Source: Shewanella sediminis HAW-EB3 (GTDB taxonomy: Bacteria; Pseudomonadota; Gammaproteobacteria; Enterobacterales; Shewanellaceae). From it: 64,000 bases of DNA. Position numbers and translations under genes: made by a program. The DNA lies in assembly GCF_000018025.1 (NCBI RefSeq), contig NC_009831.1, forward strand, positions 3,472,001 through 3,536,000, given 5' to 3'. Shown here in pieces: positions 48,824 through 58,874 of this stretch (the first letter of the stretch is position 1; every line of letters begins with the position of its first letter). Under the pieces are notes generated by a model that was not told the DNA's origin, did not search any database, and worked only from the letters and a program-made list of their open reading frames with translations.

Positions 48824-50665
48824 ATGGCATTTACAATAAAAACAAAAAAATATCTTCTCATCTCTATCATTTTACTCACTGGTCTTGCCGTTATATTGAA
48901 GGCGACTCATTGGTTATATCTTAATAAGGGATACGCTCAAACGGCGCAAAAATCTAAGCAGCAGATGACTGAGCTCGTCAACTTTCTCGACGGTTCTCTG
49001 TCTCGATATGAGAGCATTCCACATGTATTATCCACCAATCCATTATTAAAAAATGCACTTTTAGATCAAGAAAATCCAGGTAGCATTCAAACGCTTAACC
49101 TCTATTTAGAAGAGATCCAACATATCACCGAATCTCTGGACATCTATCTAATTGATGCTTCTGGCGTTGCGATATCGGCCAGTAACTGGCAGAAAAGTTA
49201 CTCTTTTATTGGCAAAGACTTCTCCTTTCGTCCTTATTATCAAGAAGCTATTTCAGGGAGGCTCGGTCGTTACTATGCAGTGGGTACCTCATCTAATAAG
49301 CGTGGCTTTTACTTTTCATACCCTATCTATAATCAATCGATTATTGTAGGCGCAATCGTTGTCAAAGTGGATATAACTGAAATTGAACAGCAGAGCACAG
49401 GCATTGCCAGAGCCGGTGGTTATGAGTTTGCCATTACTGACCCCGATAACATTATTTTTCTCTCAAGCATCAATAGCTGGCGGTTAAATTCATTATCGCC
49501 CATAGGGAAAGAGCGGCAATATGCGATAAATGAATCAAAACGATACGCTAACAGAGTCATTAATGAATTAGCGATTAAGCCCTCTTACGATGAAAACGCC
49601 TCGGCAGCGCAAAGGATATACGCCATAAACTCCAACAAAGGGGTATTTGACTATATGGAGATCCATCAGTCGATGGTAAAGGCCGGATGGAATATCCATA
49701 TTATGGCGCCGCTCTCCCCCACTTATAGCGCCTTACCTGCTTTTATGATGCTATATGCCACTGTGTATCTATTATTGGCATTAGGGGCTTTATTCGCCTT
49801 CGAGAAGCGTAAGAGTTCATTACGAATACAGCAGGCCAATGACCAGCTCGAACAACGTGTACAGGCCAGAACACAAGCCCTACAAGCCAGTAATCAAAAG
49901 CTAAACGAGACACAAGACGAGTTAATACAGGCGGCTAAGCTCACCGTCATAGGCAGTTTGTCTGCGAGCATAAACCACGAGATAAATCAGCCTCTGGCCG
50001 CAATAAGAAGCTATGCACAAAATACTCAGACATTGGTAAGCAGAAACCAACTAGAGCAGGTTTCCGACAATATAAATACCATTATTTCACTGACAGACAG
50101 GCTCGCCGCCATCGTCGGCCAATTTAAAAGTTTCACCCGCAAAAGTCAGGGAGAGGACAGCGCAACTAACATCAATCAATGTATTCAAGATTCGCTCACC
50201 ATTATTCAACCAGAGATTGATAAGCAAGGCATTGAACTTATTCTCTCATCGAATGAAATCAAATGTGAGGTCTGGGGAGACAATATCAGGCTACAACAAG
50301 TACTCGTTAACCTAATGAGCAATGCCATCGTCGCAATGAAGCATTGCATTCATAAAAAACTAATCGTGACTGCAGAGCAAGGCACAATGCTGCGTATTCG
50401 CATTCAAGACAGCGGCCCGGGCGTACGAGAGAGTCAGATGGAAAAGATATTCGAACCTTACTATACCACCAGCGAACGCCAAGGTTTAGGTCTGGGTCTA
50501 TCCATTTCAAGGCGCATTGTCGAATCGATGCAAGGCAATATCACGGTTTCCAATGCTCACCTTAGTGGTGCCATATTTGAAATCACCTTACCCATTTATC
50601 TTCATGGGACATCACACAAATCAGCTAACGCTCAGCAGGGAGAGTTTTCCGATGAACCTCAATAA
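48824..50665 (+). CDS. dctB: C4-dicarboxylate sensor histidine kinase DctB
   Basis: 613 residues from ATG 48824; GTG at 48812 is an alternative and neither start has ideal ribosome-site spacing. Two membrane helices (about 10-28 and near 305-325) enclose a periplasmic double-Cache domain with the family patch GKDFSFRPYYQEAISG and YYAVGTSSNKRGFYFSYP. A coiled-coil linker precedes the H-box SASINHEINQPLAAIRSYAQN and the ATPase domain (GLGLGLSISRRIV). It senses C4-dicarboxylates and phosphorylates DctD. Overlaps dctD by 14 bases. Confidence 0.94.
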   Translation: MAFTIKTKKYLLISIILLTGLAVILKATHWLYLNKGYAQTAQKSKQQMTELVNFLDGSLSRYESIPHVLSTNPLLKNALLDQENPGSIQTLNLYLEEIQHITESLDIYLIDASGVAISASNWQKSYSFIGKDFSFRPYYQEAISGRLGRYYAVGTSSNKRGFYFSYPIYNQSIIVGAIVVKVDITEIEQQSTGIARAGGYEFAITDPDNIIFLSSINSWRLNSLSPIGKERQYAINESKRYANRVINELAIKPSYDENASAAQRIYAINSNKGVFDYMEIHQSMVKAGWNIHIMAPLSPTYSALPAFMMLYATVYLLLALGALFAFEKRKSSLRIQQANDQLEQRVQARTQALQASNQKLNETQDELIQAAKLTVIGSLSASINHEINQPLAAIRSYAQNTQTLVSRNQLEQVSDNINTIISLTDRLAAIVGQFKSFTRKSQGEDSATNINQCIQDSLTIIQPEIDKQGIELILSSNEIKCEVWGDNIRLQQVLVNLMSNAIVAMKHCIHKKLIVTAEQGTMLRIRIQDSGPGVRESQMEKIFEPYYTTSERQGLGLGLSISRRIVESMQGNITVSNAHLSGAIFEITLPIYLHGTSHKSANAQQGEFSDEPQ

Positions 50666-52019
50666 TTTGGATAACATCAAAGTGCTCATCGTCGATGATG
50701 AGCCTTTAATCGGTTCAGCTCTAATGCAGCTATTTGAATTAGAAGGCATTCCAGCATTTGCCACTTCTACGCCCAAGAGCTTACCGGAACAGATCCACCT
50801 GAATTGGCCCGGTGTCGTCATTACTGACGTCAATATGCCTCAGCTTGATGGCATCTCCCTGATGCGTAACCTACAAACAAAAGATAAAGATCTGCCCATT
50901 ATACTACTCACAGGCTTCGGCGATATAGCCATGGCAGTGCAAGCACTTAAACAAGGTGCCTACGATTTTCTGGAAAAACCATTCAACAATGAACATATTC
51001 TGGATGTGGTGAAACGGGCCTTAGAAAAAAGAGAGTTAACCCTAGAAAACCGAAAGCTGAAGAGAGAACTGGAATCACAGAGTCTGCCGGGTCCAAGAAT
51101 ATTGGGCCACAGCCCCGGCATTGAACAGATGAAGCACATCATACATCAGGTTATCGATATGCCAGCCGATGTGCTCATTGAGGGGGAAACCGGAACGGGG
51201 AAAGAGTTAGTCGCACGCTACCTGCACGATCACAGCGTCCGTCATCAGGCTAACTTTGTGGCCATAAACTGCGGGGCGATACCGGAAACTATCATAGAAA
51301 GTGAGTTATTCGGGGCTGAATCAGGGGCATTTACCGGTGCCGATAAAACCCGTATCGGTAAATTCGAATATGCCAATGGTGGAACCATCTTTCTCGATGA
51401 GATTGAAAGCACGCCGCTCTCATTGCAGATAAAACTGCTAAGAGTCCTGGAAGATAGAAAAGTCGAACGACTCGGTTCAAACAGGAGTATTGAACTCGAT
51501 ATTCGGGTCATTGCCGCCACTAAGGTCGACTTGGCGCAATTGTGTAAAACCGGTGAGTTCAGGCAGGACCTGCTTTACCGATTAAACTTAGTCACGGTGC
51601 CTATTCCTGCTCTGCGAGAGAGGCGCGAAGATATCGGTCTGCTGTTTTTACATTTCGCTCGCGTTGCCTCATCCCGTTACCATAAGGCTCTGATCGCACT
51701 CAACGCGCAGCAGATGACTCAACTGGCCTCACATGATTGGCCCGGAAATGTAAGAGAGCTCAGAAATTTGGCCGAACGCTATGTGCTCCTCGGAGGAGAA
51801 GCCGCTTTTGCCACATCAATAAACAGCTCTGTAAATCTCAACTGTGGTATGTCGCTGCAACAAAGGGTGGAGTTTTTTGAACGACTCCTGATTGAAGAGG
51901 CGCTGAGTCACAACAAGGGCAGCATCAAGCTCACCATGGAACAACTGGAAGTGCCTCGTAAGACACTCTATGACAAGATGCAAAAATATGAACTAGACCG
52001 TAAGCGCTTCATTCAATAA
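50652..52019 (+). CDS. dctD: Sigma-54-dependent response regulator DctD
   Basis: 455 residues from ATG 50652 (GGGAGAG 7-8 bases upstream); a longer in-frame reading inside dctB is rejected. Receiver domain with VLIVDDEP and phospho-Asp in VVITDVNMPQLDG; AAA+ domain with GETGTGKE, the sigma-54 contact loop GAFTGA and DEIESTPLSLQIKLLRVLE; C-terminal Fis-type helix-turn-helix (NKGSIKLTMEQLEVPRKTLYDKMQKY). Activates the -24/-12 promoter of dctPQM. Confidence 0.96.
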   Translation: MNLNNLDNIKVLIVDDEPLIGSALMQLFELEGIPAFATSTPKSLPEQIHLNWPGVVITDVNMPQLDGISLMRNLQTKDKDLPIILLTGFGDIAMAVQALKQGAYDFLEKPFNNEHILDVVKRALEKRELTLENRKLKRELESQSLPGPRILGHSPGIEQMKHIIHQVIDMPADVLIEGETGTGKELVARYLHDHSVRHQANFVAINCGAIPETIIESELFGAESGAFTGADKTRIGKFEYANGGTIFLDEIESTPLSLQIKLLRVLEDRKVERLGSNRSIELDIRVIAATKVDLAQLCKTGEFRQDLLYRLNLVTVPIPALRERREDIGLLFLHFARVASSRYHKALIALNAQQMTQLASHDWPGNVRELRNLAERYVLLGGEAAFATSINSSVNLNCGMSLQQRVEFFERLLIEEALSHNKGSIKLTMEQLEVPRKTLYDKMQKYELDRKRFIQ

Positions 52020-52066
52020 CCGCTGATGAGTTTAAACCGATACCAAGGCCTACACGGAGTGGGCTA

Positions 52067-53389
52067 TTAGGATACACTCACCTGACCGATATCGAATCGC
52101 TCTACTTTGGTGACTTTAAATATCACCAAGGCTAACACGGTCAGTGCGATAATTGAGCCCATAACAACTCCGCTCCAACCCCAATGCTGCCAAAATGGCA
52201 TCAGGTATGGCCCACCCAATGCGGCGCCAAGATAGTAACTACACAAATATAGCGCTGTAGCCTTTGCTCTATGCAACTTGGCTCTCTGTGCTACCCAGGC
52301 ATTACAGCTGCTATGGATAAAGAAAAAACCAAATGCCGTTAATAAAAATCCGATACAGATAAAGCCGGTAGTATCAAATAGCGTGACGATACTGCCCGAG
52401 ATCATTAATAACAGCGCCAGCTTAAACAGCCGCTCACGACCGTAGCGCTTGACCCAATGCACAGAGTAGTAAGATGCCAATGTGCCACTGAGATAACAGA
52501 GGAAGATGAGCGTCACTTCGAAACGTCCCCAATTGAATGGTGATGACATCAGGTGCAGCTGAATAAAGCTAAATTGATTCACCATCACCAAAAATGCCAG
52601 CCCTCCAACCAGGTAGATATTACGTAATTTACTATCCCCAAGGTGAAGCCAGAAGCCTTTAAAATCCGTCACCCTAAACAGTTTTCGCGATTTAATTGCT
52701 ATTTCATCCGTCTTCTTATCAGACTCTGAAACCAGCGGTTTTATGCGGGTCGGTAGCAGGTAATGGACGATGATAACGCCAAACAGTGAAAGCAGTAGAA
52801 TCACCGACATCAGCTCCTGCCAGCTCATGTAAAGCGACAGGCCTCCACCAATCAGTCTGCCGGCTATTCCGCCCACACTATTAGCTGCAATATAGATGGC
52901 CCCGGCCTTAAGCATCGCTCCTTGGCTCAGCTCATCTTTAAAGTAAGCCATAGCAATGGCAGGAACGGCCGCAAGTAATCCTCCCTGAAGTAAGCGAAGC
53001 ACCACCAAATGGCTGAACTCGGCAACGAAGAGCATCATTAAATCTGAGAGTAGTAACAGGTATAAGCTGGCGAGTAGCGGTGCCTTACGCCCCACCCTAT
53101 CGGATAAGATGGCATAAAACAGCAGTGAAAATGCCATCGCGAAACTGGTCACCGACAACAGTAAGGTCGCATGGCTGGTTGCAACGTCGAATGTCTCAGC
53201 GATTAAGGGCAAGATCCCCTGCACTAAATAGAGGTTGATATAGATAACCACAGAGGCGATCGACAGGCCCCATATAAGACGGATCTCCCTGACCTCATTA
53301 GTTATGCTTTCATCGCAAGGGTTTTTATCACTGAGGCATGGATTTCCCATACCCGTATCGTTAAAGCTTATGTTTCGTTGAACCGACAT
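52067..53389 (-). CDS. MFS transporter (12-TM)
   Basis: 440 residues from ATG 53389; in-frame starts up to 53449 extend into the divergent promoter region. Twelve hydrophobic segments with the MFS motif A loop YAILSDRVGRKAPLL between TM2 and TM3. After a 60-residue hydrophilic N-terminus the topology resembles YnfM-type drug or sugar exporters. Divergent from a LysR regulator that probably controls it. Substrate unknown. Confidence 0.85.
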   Translation of the reverse strand: MSVQRNISFNDTGMGNPCLSDKNPCDESITNEVREIRLIWGLSIASVVIYINLYLVQGILPLIAETFDVATSHATLLLSVTSFAMAFSLLFYAILSDRVGRKAPLLASLYLLLLSDLMMLFVAEFSHLVVLRLLQGGLLAAVPAIAMAYFKDELSQGAMLKAGAIYIAANSVGGIAGRLIGGGLSLYMSWQELMSVILLLSLFGVIIVHYLLPTRIKPLVSESDKKTDEIAIKSRKLFRVTDFKGFWLHLGDSKLRNIYLVGGLAFLVMVNQFSFIQLHLMSSPFNWGRFEVTLIFLCYLSGTLASYYSVHWVKRYGRERLFKLALLLMISGSIVTLFDTTGFICIGFLLTAFGFFFIHSSCNAWVAQRAKLHRAKATALYLCSYYLGAALGGPYLMPFWQHWGWSGVVMGSIIALTVLALVIFKVTKVERFDIGQVSVS

Positions 53390-53465
53390 CTGTCTCTGCA
53401 ATTTTATTATCCACACTCGATAGACATAGGTTAGCATCGGTAATAACATAACAATAATAGATTAA

Positions 53466-53484
53466 AACAATCATTATCATTGAT
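53466..53484. promoter_or_regulatory. Fur-box-like dyad between the MFS gene and lysR
   Basis: By eye 13 of 19 positions match the Fur consensus, around the core AATCATTATCATTGATT. It could equally be the LysR operator, since it is a short AT-rich dyad in the shared promoter. Confidence 0.35.
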
Positions 53485-53504
53485 TTTTGTTATGAGACTT
53501 TATT

Positions 53505-54392
53505 GTGGACATACGCCAGTTAAAACATCTGGATGCATTGGCTAAAAATGGCAGTTTCACTAAAGCCGCCGAGAGCCTCAACATGGCTCAACCCGCCCTT
53601 AGCCAGAGTATTAAGCGGTTAGAGCTCTCACTGGGTGTCACTCTGGTTAACAGAGGGGGCACGGCCAATAAGCGGGGAAAAAAACTCAGCCTGACGGCAG
53701 AAGGTGCGGCTCTGCATCAACACGCCTTATTGATCATCAAACAACTCAAACAAGCCGAAGCCCATATCAAATCGATGGCAAACTTAACTAAGGGTGAGGT
53801 TCGGATAGGTGTACCCGGTATGTTGGGATCATTTTACCTCCCCTCCAGACTGATGGCCTTTCGCCATCAATACCCGGATCTTAAGCTGTCACTATTCGAA
53901 GGGGGAACACGGGATTCACTGAAAATGTTATCACGTGAAGAGGTCGACATCGCTATCATCACGGCTCAAGATCTCAGCCCTGAATTCGAGAGTCACCTGT
54001 TGCTCACAGAGCAGATGGTCGTCGCTCTGGGAACCGAACACCCACTGGCCGATGAAACGGCTATCAGCCTGGAACAATTTTTCGAGCATGAGTTGGTGAT
54101 GTTTAAACCTGGCTACTTTCATCGGGAGTGGATGCTGTCACAAGCGAAAACATTGGGGCTAAACGCAAACATCGCCTTCGAAACCAATCTTATCAACTTA
54201 ATCAAGCAAGTGGTCTCACAGGGCTTTGCCATCACCAGTGTGCTGGAGATGGTGATAAGTGAAAGAGATGATATCTTAGCGAAACCATTTAACCCTGAGG
54301 TCTACCTTGACCTTCATATCGCATGGAAAAGAGACAGACCAATAAGTCAGGCCGACAGAGCCTTTGTCGATTTTCTGATGCAGAACAGATAG
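53505..54392 (+). CDS. LysR-family transcription regulator
   Basis: 295 residues, GTG start. N-terminal winged helix (LDALAKNGSFTKAAESLNMAQPALSQSIKRLE) and C-terminal effector-binding domain of the usual length. Divergent from the MFS gene with 55-115 bases between, the classic arrangement for a LysR and its target. Inducer unknown. Confidence 0.92.
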   Translation: MDIRQLKHLDALAKNGSFTKAAESLNMAQPALSQSIKRLELSLGVTLVNRGGTANKRGKKLSLTAEGAALHQHALLIIKQLKQAEAHIKSMANLTKGEVRIGVPGMLGSFYLPSRLMAFRHQYPDLKLSLFEGGTRDSLKMLSREEVDIAIITAQDLSPEFESHLLLTEQMVVALGTEHPLADETAISLEQFFEHELVMFKPGYFHREWMLSQAKTLGLNANIAFETNLINLIKQVVSQGFAITSVLEMVISERDDILAKPFNPEVYLDLHIAWKRDRPISQADRAFVDFLMQNR

Positions 54393-54412
54393 GCTCACAC
54401 CAGAGCCTATCT
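54387..54412. terminator. Bidirectional terminator between lysR and the RND gene
   Basis: AGATAGGCTC, loop ACACCA, GAGCCTATCT, overlapping the lysR stop codon. Confidence 0.75.
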
Positions 54413-54420
54413 TCTCTGTT

Positions 54421-57400
54421 CTAAATCTTCTGGTGTTTCCTCACGACCCCAAAGTCAGCCAAAATCGCGTAGGCACAGGGGATGATAAATAACACCATCA
54501 AGGTAGAGGCAAAGATCCCGAATACGATTGAGACAACCAAGGGCTGCACAACTTGTGCCTGCAAGCTTGATTCGAGTAACAGGGGTAACAGACCCGCAGC
54601 TGTCGTCAGCGAAGTCAAAAATACCGCTCTGAATCGTTCCCGACTGGCACTCACCACCGCTTCATGAACACTATCTCCCTCATCGACATGATGACGTATA
54701 TATTGCACCAACAAGATTGAGTCATTCACGACGATACCGGCAAGGGAGATGAAGCCCATAATCGATGGCATGGAGAGGTTATAGCCGAGTAGCAGATGTC
54801 CCCAAAGTACGCCTATCAATGCCAGCGGTATCGCCAACATGACAACCACGGGCTCCAGGTAACTCCTGAATTGAAAACTGAGTATGGCAAAGAGTCCAAA
54901 CATACCTATGATGAAGCCTTTACCGAGAGAGGCACCCGTCTTAGCCGTCTCTTTTGCCGAACCTTCAAAGTCGACTCTAACCCCGGGATAATCCTGTATG
55001 ACTTGCGGCAGCCAGTCGGATTTTATCTTAGCTAAGGTTTCGGTGGCATTTCCCTTGCGGTTGTCCACATCTGCCATCACGGTAACCGAACGCTGACTAT
55101 CGATCCGCTGAATACGGACATACGATCGCTGGTGCTCCAGTTTGGCAATCGCCGACAGTGGCAGCTGATTACCATCGGCTAAGATAATGGGGAAGTTAGC
55201 TAACGCGTGCAGATCGCCGGCTTGTACCTTATTCAGTCTGACCTCAATTTCGATATTCTCCGGGCCTATCTGGATCTCATCGGCTCGCTGGCCAAAGAAC
55301 GCGCTGCGCAGCTGGTTGGCTACCAGTTGACCATCTATGCCAAAGGCTTCCGCTCCGGGCCTGAGACTTACCTTTATCTCCTCTTTTCCCGGACGCATAT
55401 CATCGAGAATACCGTTGATACCATCGAATCTGGCAAGATAAAATTGAAGCGACACAGACGCCTGCTTGAGCATATCCAGGTTGTCCCCCTGTAGACGAAC
55501 CTCGATATCACGCCCCGCCGGCCCCATTGTTGGCTGCTTAAACACCATAGACAGAGGGGATGCCAGCTCACCGGTATTATCGCGCCACTCCTGAATAAAA
55601 TCTTCTATCAAGGTATTACGGGTTTCGGCCGACAAGAGATCTAACCTGACCGTTGCCACATGAGGCCCCTTCTCTCCGGCATCGGCATTGAAATTATACT
55701 GAGCGGTAATATCTTGAATAAGCTCTACCCCTTCCTCCACTTCCTCGGTATAGCGAGTACCCGTCTCTTTAGCGCTGAGGATCACCCGTTCGACAACCTG
55801 CTGAGTCTTACTCAACGGCGTCCCCGGCGGCAGGATGATTCTGACCTCTGCAATATCACCATCAAGCTCCGGAAAGGGAACAAACTTCAACACGCCACCG
55901 GCGACGAGCGCCACAGAGCAGAGCAGAATACCTAAGGTTATGCCGACACTCGCATAGCGCCAATGAACCACAAACCTAACGGCATTGACGAGTTTAGTAT
56001 TACGAAACTCTTCAAATTTAGCTAAGAAATCTCGCTTAAATTTAAGCTCGCCCCTCGCCTCCTTCTTTGGCGCATGGCTCAGCGAGTGATTAAGGTGATT
56101 GGGCAAGATAAGGAACGCCTCAATCAAACTGATGCTGAGCACCATAATCAGCACTGTCGGGATAGCCGAGAGCACGGCCCCCATCTGACCATCGAGCCCA
56201 AGCAGGCTGCTGAAGATCAAGATGGTGGTCAGAAATGAGGAGACAACCCCCGGCGCCACTTTCTTCACTCCCTTAACCACAGCTTCATGGGGGGCGAAGC
56301 CCCGATCCACATGAGAGGCGATAGACTCGGCGATAACGATGGCATCATCCATCATGATACCGATAGCCATGAGCAGACCAACCAAACTCATGATGTTGAT
56401 TGAGACACCAAAGAGACTCATCAAATAGATGCCGCCCAGAAAGGCGACGGGAAGACCTGCCGATACCCAAAAAGAGTAACGCAAAGAGAAAAATAACCAC
56501 ATGCTGAAGAAGACCAGGATGATCCCTTGCCAGCCATTGGTTAACATCATATCCAGACGATCTTTAAGCAGTGAAGAGAGATCGTTGGTCAGAGTCAGAC
56601 TCACACCATCGGGCGCACGTAGACGCTCCAGTTCGATAAAACTGCTTACCTTCTCTTTTATTCTTAACGCATCGTCGGCTTTATTCTTTTGAACCTTGAT
56701 TATGGCCGCATGCTGGCCGTTAAACAGAATGTGCTCCTCATCGAGCTCAAACCTGTCAGTCACGGTAGCAATATCTCCGAGTCGGACCACGCTGCCATCG
56801 CTGGTTGAGGCCACGATGGTTTGCTTCAACGCGTCAGGCGTGACTTTGCGCTCATCGAATCTGAGCAGCAGGTTTTTATCCTTAAGCTCGATATTACCGG
56901 CCGGTACCTTCACATTTTGCCGACCCAGTTTATCGGCAATGTCAGCAGCAGTCAGCCCCAGACGGCGCATATCAATTTGATTGAGTTCGACCCGCAATTG
57001 ATGGTCAGAGAAACCGGCAACCGATACCAGACTCACTCCGGCATCGATCTTCAGGCGACGCTTTAACTCCTCGGCGTAGCTCTTAAGATGTGGCCAGCTG
57101 GCATCTGCCGAGATGGCGATATCGACAACAGGCTCGGCCCAGTCGAGCTCTTTAACAACAGGAGGTTCAATTTGAGAGGGAAAGTTTTTAATCGCATTGA
57201 TCTGTGTCTGCACATCTACCAGAGAACGCCCTATATCGGCTTTGGCGTCCAGCTTAATGGTCATGGACGCTACGCCTTCCTGCGCATCACACTTCACCTC
57301 TTCGACATTGCCCAGTCCATCGACGGCATCTTCCATACGCAGGCATAGGCTCTCTTCCACCTCTATCGGCGATGCGCCGGGGTAGACGACGGTCGCGGTA

Positions 57401-57528
57401 ACGTAGGGAGGCGCAAACTCAGGAAATGTCTCCCGCTTTATCGAGCCCAGATTCAATAATCCGAGCAGAAGCAGGCTGAGCATCAACAGGTTAGCTAATG
57501 TCGGATGACGGGTGATGTAGGCAATCAC
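54421..57528 (-). CDS. RND efflux pump inner-membrane subunit
   Basis: 1035 residues, GTG start overlapping the adaptor stop (GTGA). Twelve membrane segments and two large periplasmic loops. TM4 carries the proton-relay pair in LMAIGIMMDDAIVIAESI; the N-terminus MIAYITRHPTLANLLML and EVEESLCLRMEDAVDGL are typical of HAE1-like pumps. It exports hydrophobic compounds through an outer-membrane TolC supplied from elsewhere, since none is in the operon. Operon tetR-adaptor-pump. Confidence 0.93.
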   Translation of the reverse strand: MIAYITRHPTLANLLMLSLLLLGLLNLGSIKRETFPEFAPPYVTATVVYPGASPIEVEESLCLRMEDAVDGLGNVEEVKCDAQEGVASMTIKLDAKADIGRSLVDVQTQINAIKNFPSQIEPPVVKELDWAEPVVDIAISADASWPHLKSYAEELKRRLKIDAGVSLVSVAGFSDHQLRVELNQIDMRRLGLTAADIADKLGRQNVKVPAGNIELKDKNLLLRFDERKVTPDALKQTIVASTSDGSVVRLGDIATVTDRFELDEEHILFNGQHAAIIKVQKNKADDALRIKEKVSSFIELERLRAPDGVSLTLTNDLSSLLKDRLDMMLTNGWQGIILVFFSMWLFFSLRYSFWVSAGLPVAFLGGIYLMSLFGVSINIMSLVGLLMAIGIMMDDAIVIAESIASHVDRGFAPHEAVVKGVKKVAPGVVSSFLTTILIFSSLLGLDGQMGAVLSAIPTVLIMVLSISLIEAFLILPNHLNHSLSHAPKKEARGELKFKRDFLAKFEEFRNTKLVNAVRFVVHWRYASVGITLGILLCSVALVAGGVLKFVPFPELDGDIAEVRIILPPGTPLSKTQQVVERVILSAKETGTRYTEEVEEGVELIQDITAQYNFNADAGEKGPHVATVRLDLLSAETRNTLIEDFIQEWRDNTGELASPLSMVFKQPTMGPAGRDIEVRLQGDNLDMLKQASVSLQFYLARFDGINGILDDMRPGKEEIKVSLRPGAEAFGIDGQLVANQLRSAFFGQRADEIQIGPENIEIEVRLNKVQAGDLHALANFPIILADGNQLPLSAIAKLEHQRSYVRIQRIDSQRSVTVMADVDNRKGNATETLAKIKSDWLPQVIQDYPGVRVDFEGSAKETAKTGASLGKGFIIGMFGLFAILSFQFRSYLEPVVVMLAIPLALIGVLWGHLLLGYNLSMPSIMGFISLAGIVVNDSILLVQYIRHHVDEGDSVHEAVVSASRERFRAVFLTSLTTAAGLLPLLLESSLQAQVVQPLVVSIVFGIFASTLMVLFIIPCAYAILADFGVVRKHQKI

Positions 57529-58874
57529 TGACCTGCCTCCTGTTGGTTAACCTGAGTTTGCTCAACATCATCTGGGCTCGCATCAGATGAGATATCTTTT
57601 AAAGACATCCCCTGGATAGCGGGAATAAGATCGTTCAGTACAATTTTATCACCAACGGCCACATCGGCTTGAATAGCAACCTTGTCCTGATTACGGAACA
57701 AAATGGTCACCGGCTTGATCATCAGCTTATTGTCCGGGCTCATCAGATATATCTTGTCACCACGTAATGCTCTCTCTGGTACGATGAAGTGAGGCCTTGC
57801 CTGACCGTATATCAGCGCAGACACAAACATGCCTTTAGTCAGAGGTGGTCTGATGAATGGCTTCAGCTGACGAAAATCCTGCTCGACTTCCAGATATATG
57901 CCAATGGTTGCCTGATTCGGATTAACAGTTTCTGCCACCCTTGTGACCTTGGCAGGCCAGATAAAACGATTGCTTCCTATCTGAAACTCAACATTGGCTT
58001 GCAGTGCCAGAAGCTCGAATGAGGGGAGGCTATGTTCTTCCGGGATCCTTTTAATACTGCTCACTAAGGTACGCATATCTTGCAGCGATATCTCGGCCTT
58101 AATCTCAGCAGTACCCAGTTGATGGGCGACCAGCATGGTTGAGCCCATAGCAACCACTTGATCTTGTTCGATATTGATATCGGAAACTCTGGCATCGAAA
58201 GGCAACACGACCTTGGTTTGCTTAAGCCTTCTGCGGGCATCTTCTAACTGCGCAATATCGACACTCTGCTGCGCCTGAGTCACTTTCCTGTCATCGGGAA
58301 GAAGCTTAATTGAGTTTTGTAGATCTTCCACCAGCTTAGTTTGAACCAACAAAGACTGATGCTGACTTTCAAGCTCGGAGCTCGATACCAGGTTCCGCTT
58401 TTTAAGGGTGAGCTTGCGCTGATATTCCTGCTCAGCGAGGACCAGTTTCAGCTTCTCTATCTCCAGACTGCTATTATAATTACGCTCCTGCTGCTCGAGC
58501 CTGGTCAGTTGTGCCTGGGTAGAATTAAGGCTCGCCTGCGCCTGTGCCAGCTTCAGCTCATATTCCAGCGGATCGATTTCAAGCACCAATGTCCCCTCTG
58601 GTAACATCCGGCCCGTTTCGAGCTGAGGATGACGATAGATGACTTTCCCCCCCACTTCGGCTACTGCTTGCCATATATGTTTAGGGGTCACTCGACCGAA
58701 CCCCTGAATTCTTGGAGCCAGCTCCGTTTGTTCCAGCGTGAGAACTTCAACCGCCCTCGCTTTATCATAACCCTCGACAACCGGTGGGGATGGTTTTAAC
58801 ACTACCGCTAAGACCAGGATCAGTATTCCGGCCAGAATACCGGGGATCAGGAAACGTTTCTTATTACTGGTCAT
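57525..58874 (-). CDS. RND efflux periplasmic adaptor (HlyD/MFP family)
   Basis: 449 residues from ATG 58874 (AAGGA 8 bases upstream), overlapping the tetR gene end. N-terminal membrane anchor (about 8-26, FLIPGILAGILILVLAVVL), a lipoyl half-motif (GGKVIYRHPQLETGRMLPEGTLVLEID, in parts), a coiled-coil hairpin (about 95-200) and beta-barrel. Bridges the pump to TolC. Confidence 0.92.
   Translation of the reverse strand: MTSNKKRFLIPGILAGILILVLAVVLKPSPPVVEGYDKARAVEVLTLEQTELAPRIQGFGRVTPKHIWQAVAEVGGKVIYRHPQLETGRMLPEGTLVLEIDPLEYELKLAQAQASLNSTQAQLTRLEQQERNYNSSLEIEKLKLVLAEQEYQRKLTLKKRNLVSSSELESQHQSLLVQTKLVEDLQNSIKLLPDDRKVTQAQQSVDIAQLEDARRRLKQTKVVLPFDARVSDINIEQDQVVAMGSTMLVAHQLGTAEIKAEISLQDMRTLVSSIKRIPEEHSLPSFELLALQANVEFQIGSNRFIWPAKVTRVAETVNPNQATIGIYLEVEQDFRQLKPFIRPPLTKGMFVSALIYGQARPHFIVPERALRGDKIYLMSPDNKLMIKPVTILFRNQDKVAIQADVAVGDKIVLNDLIPAIQGMSLKDISSDASPDDVEQTQVNQQEAGQ

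Noticed and set aside
55207..55494. Several long frames opposite the RND and adaptor genes
   Set aside because: Shadows on the opposite strand of long coding regions.
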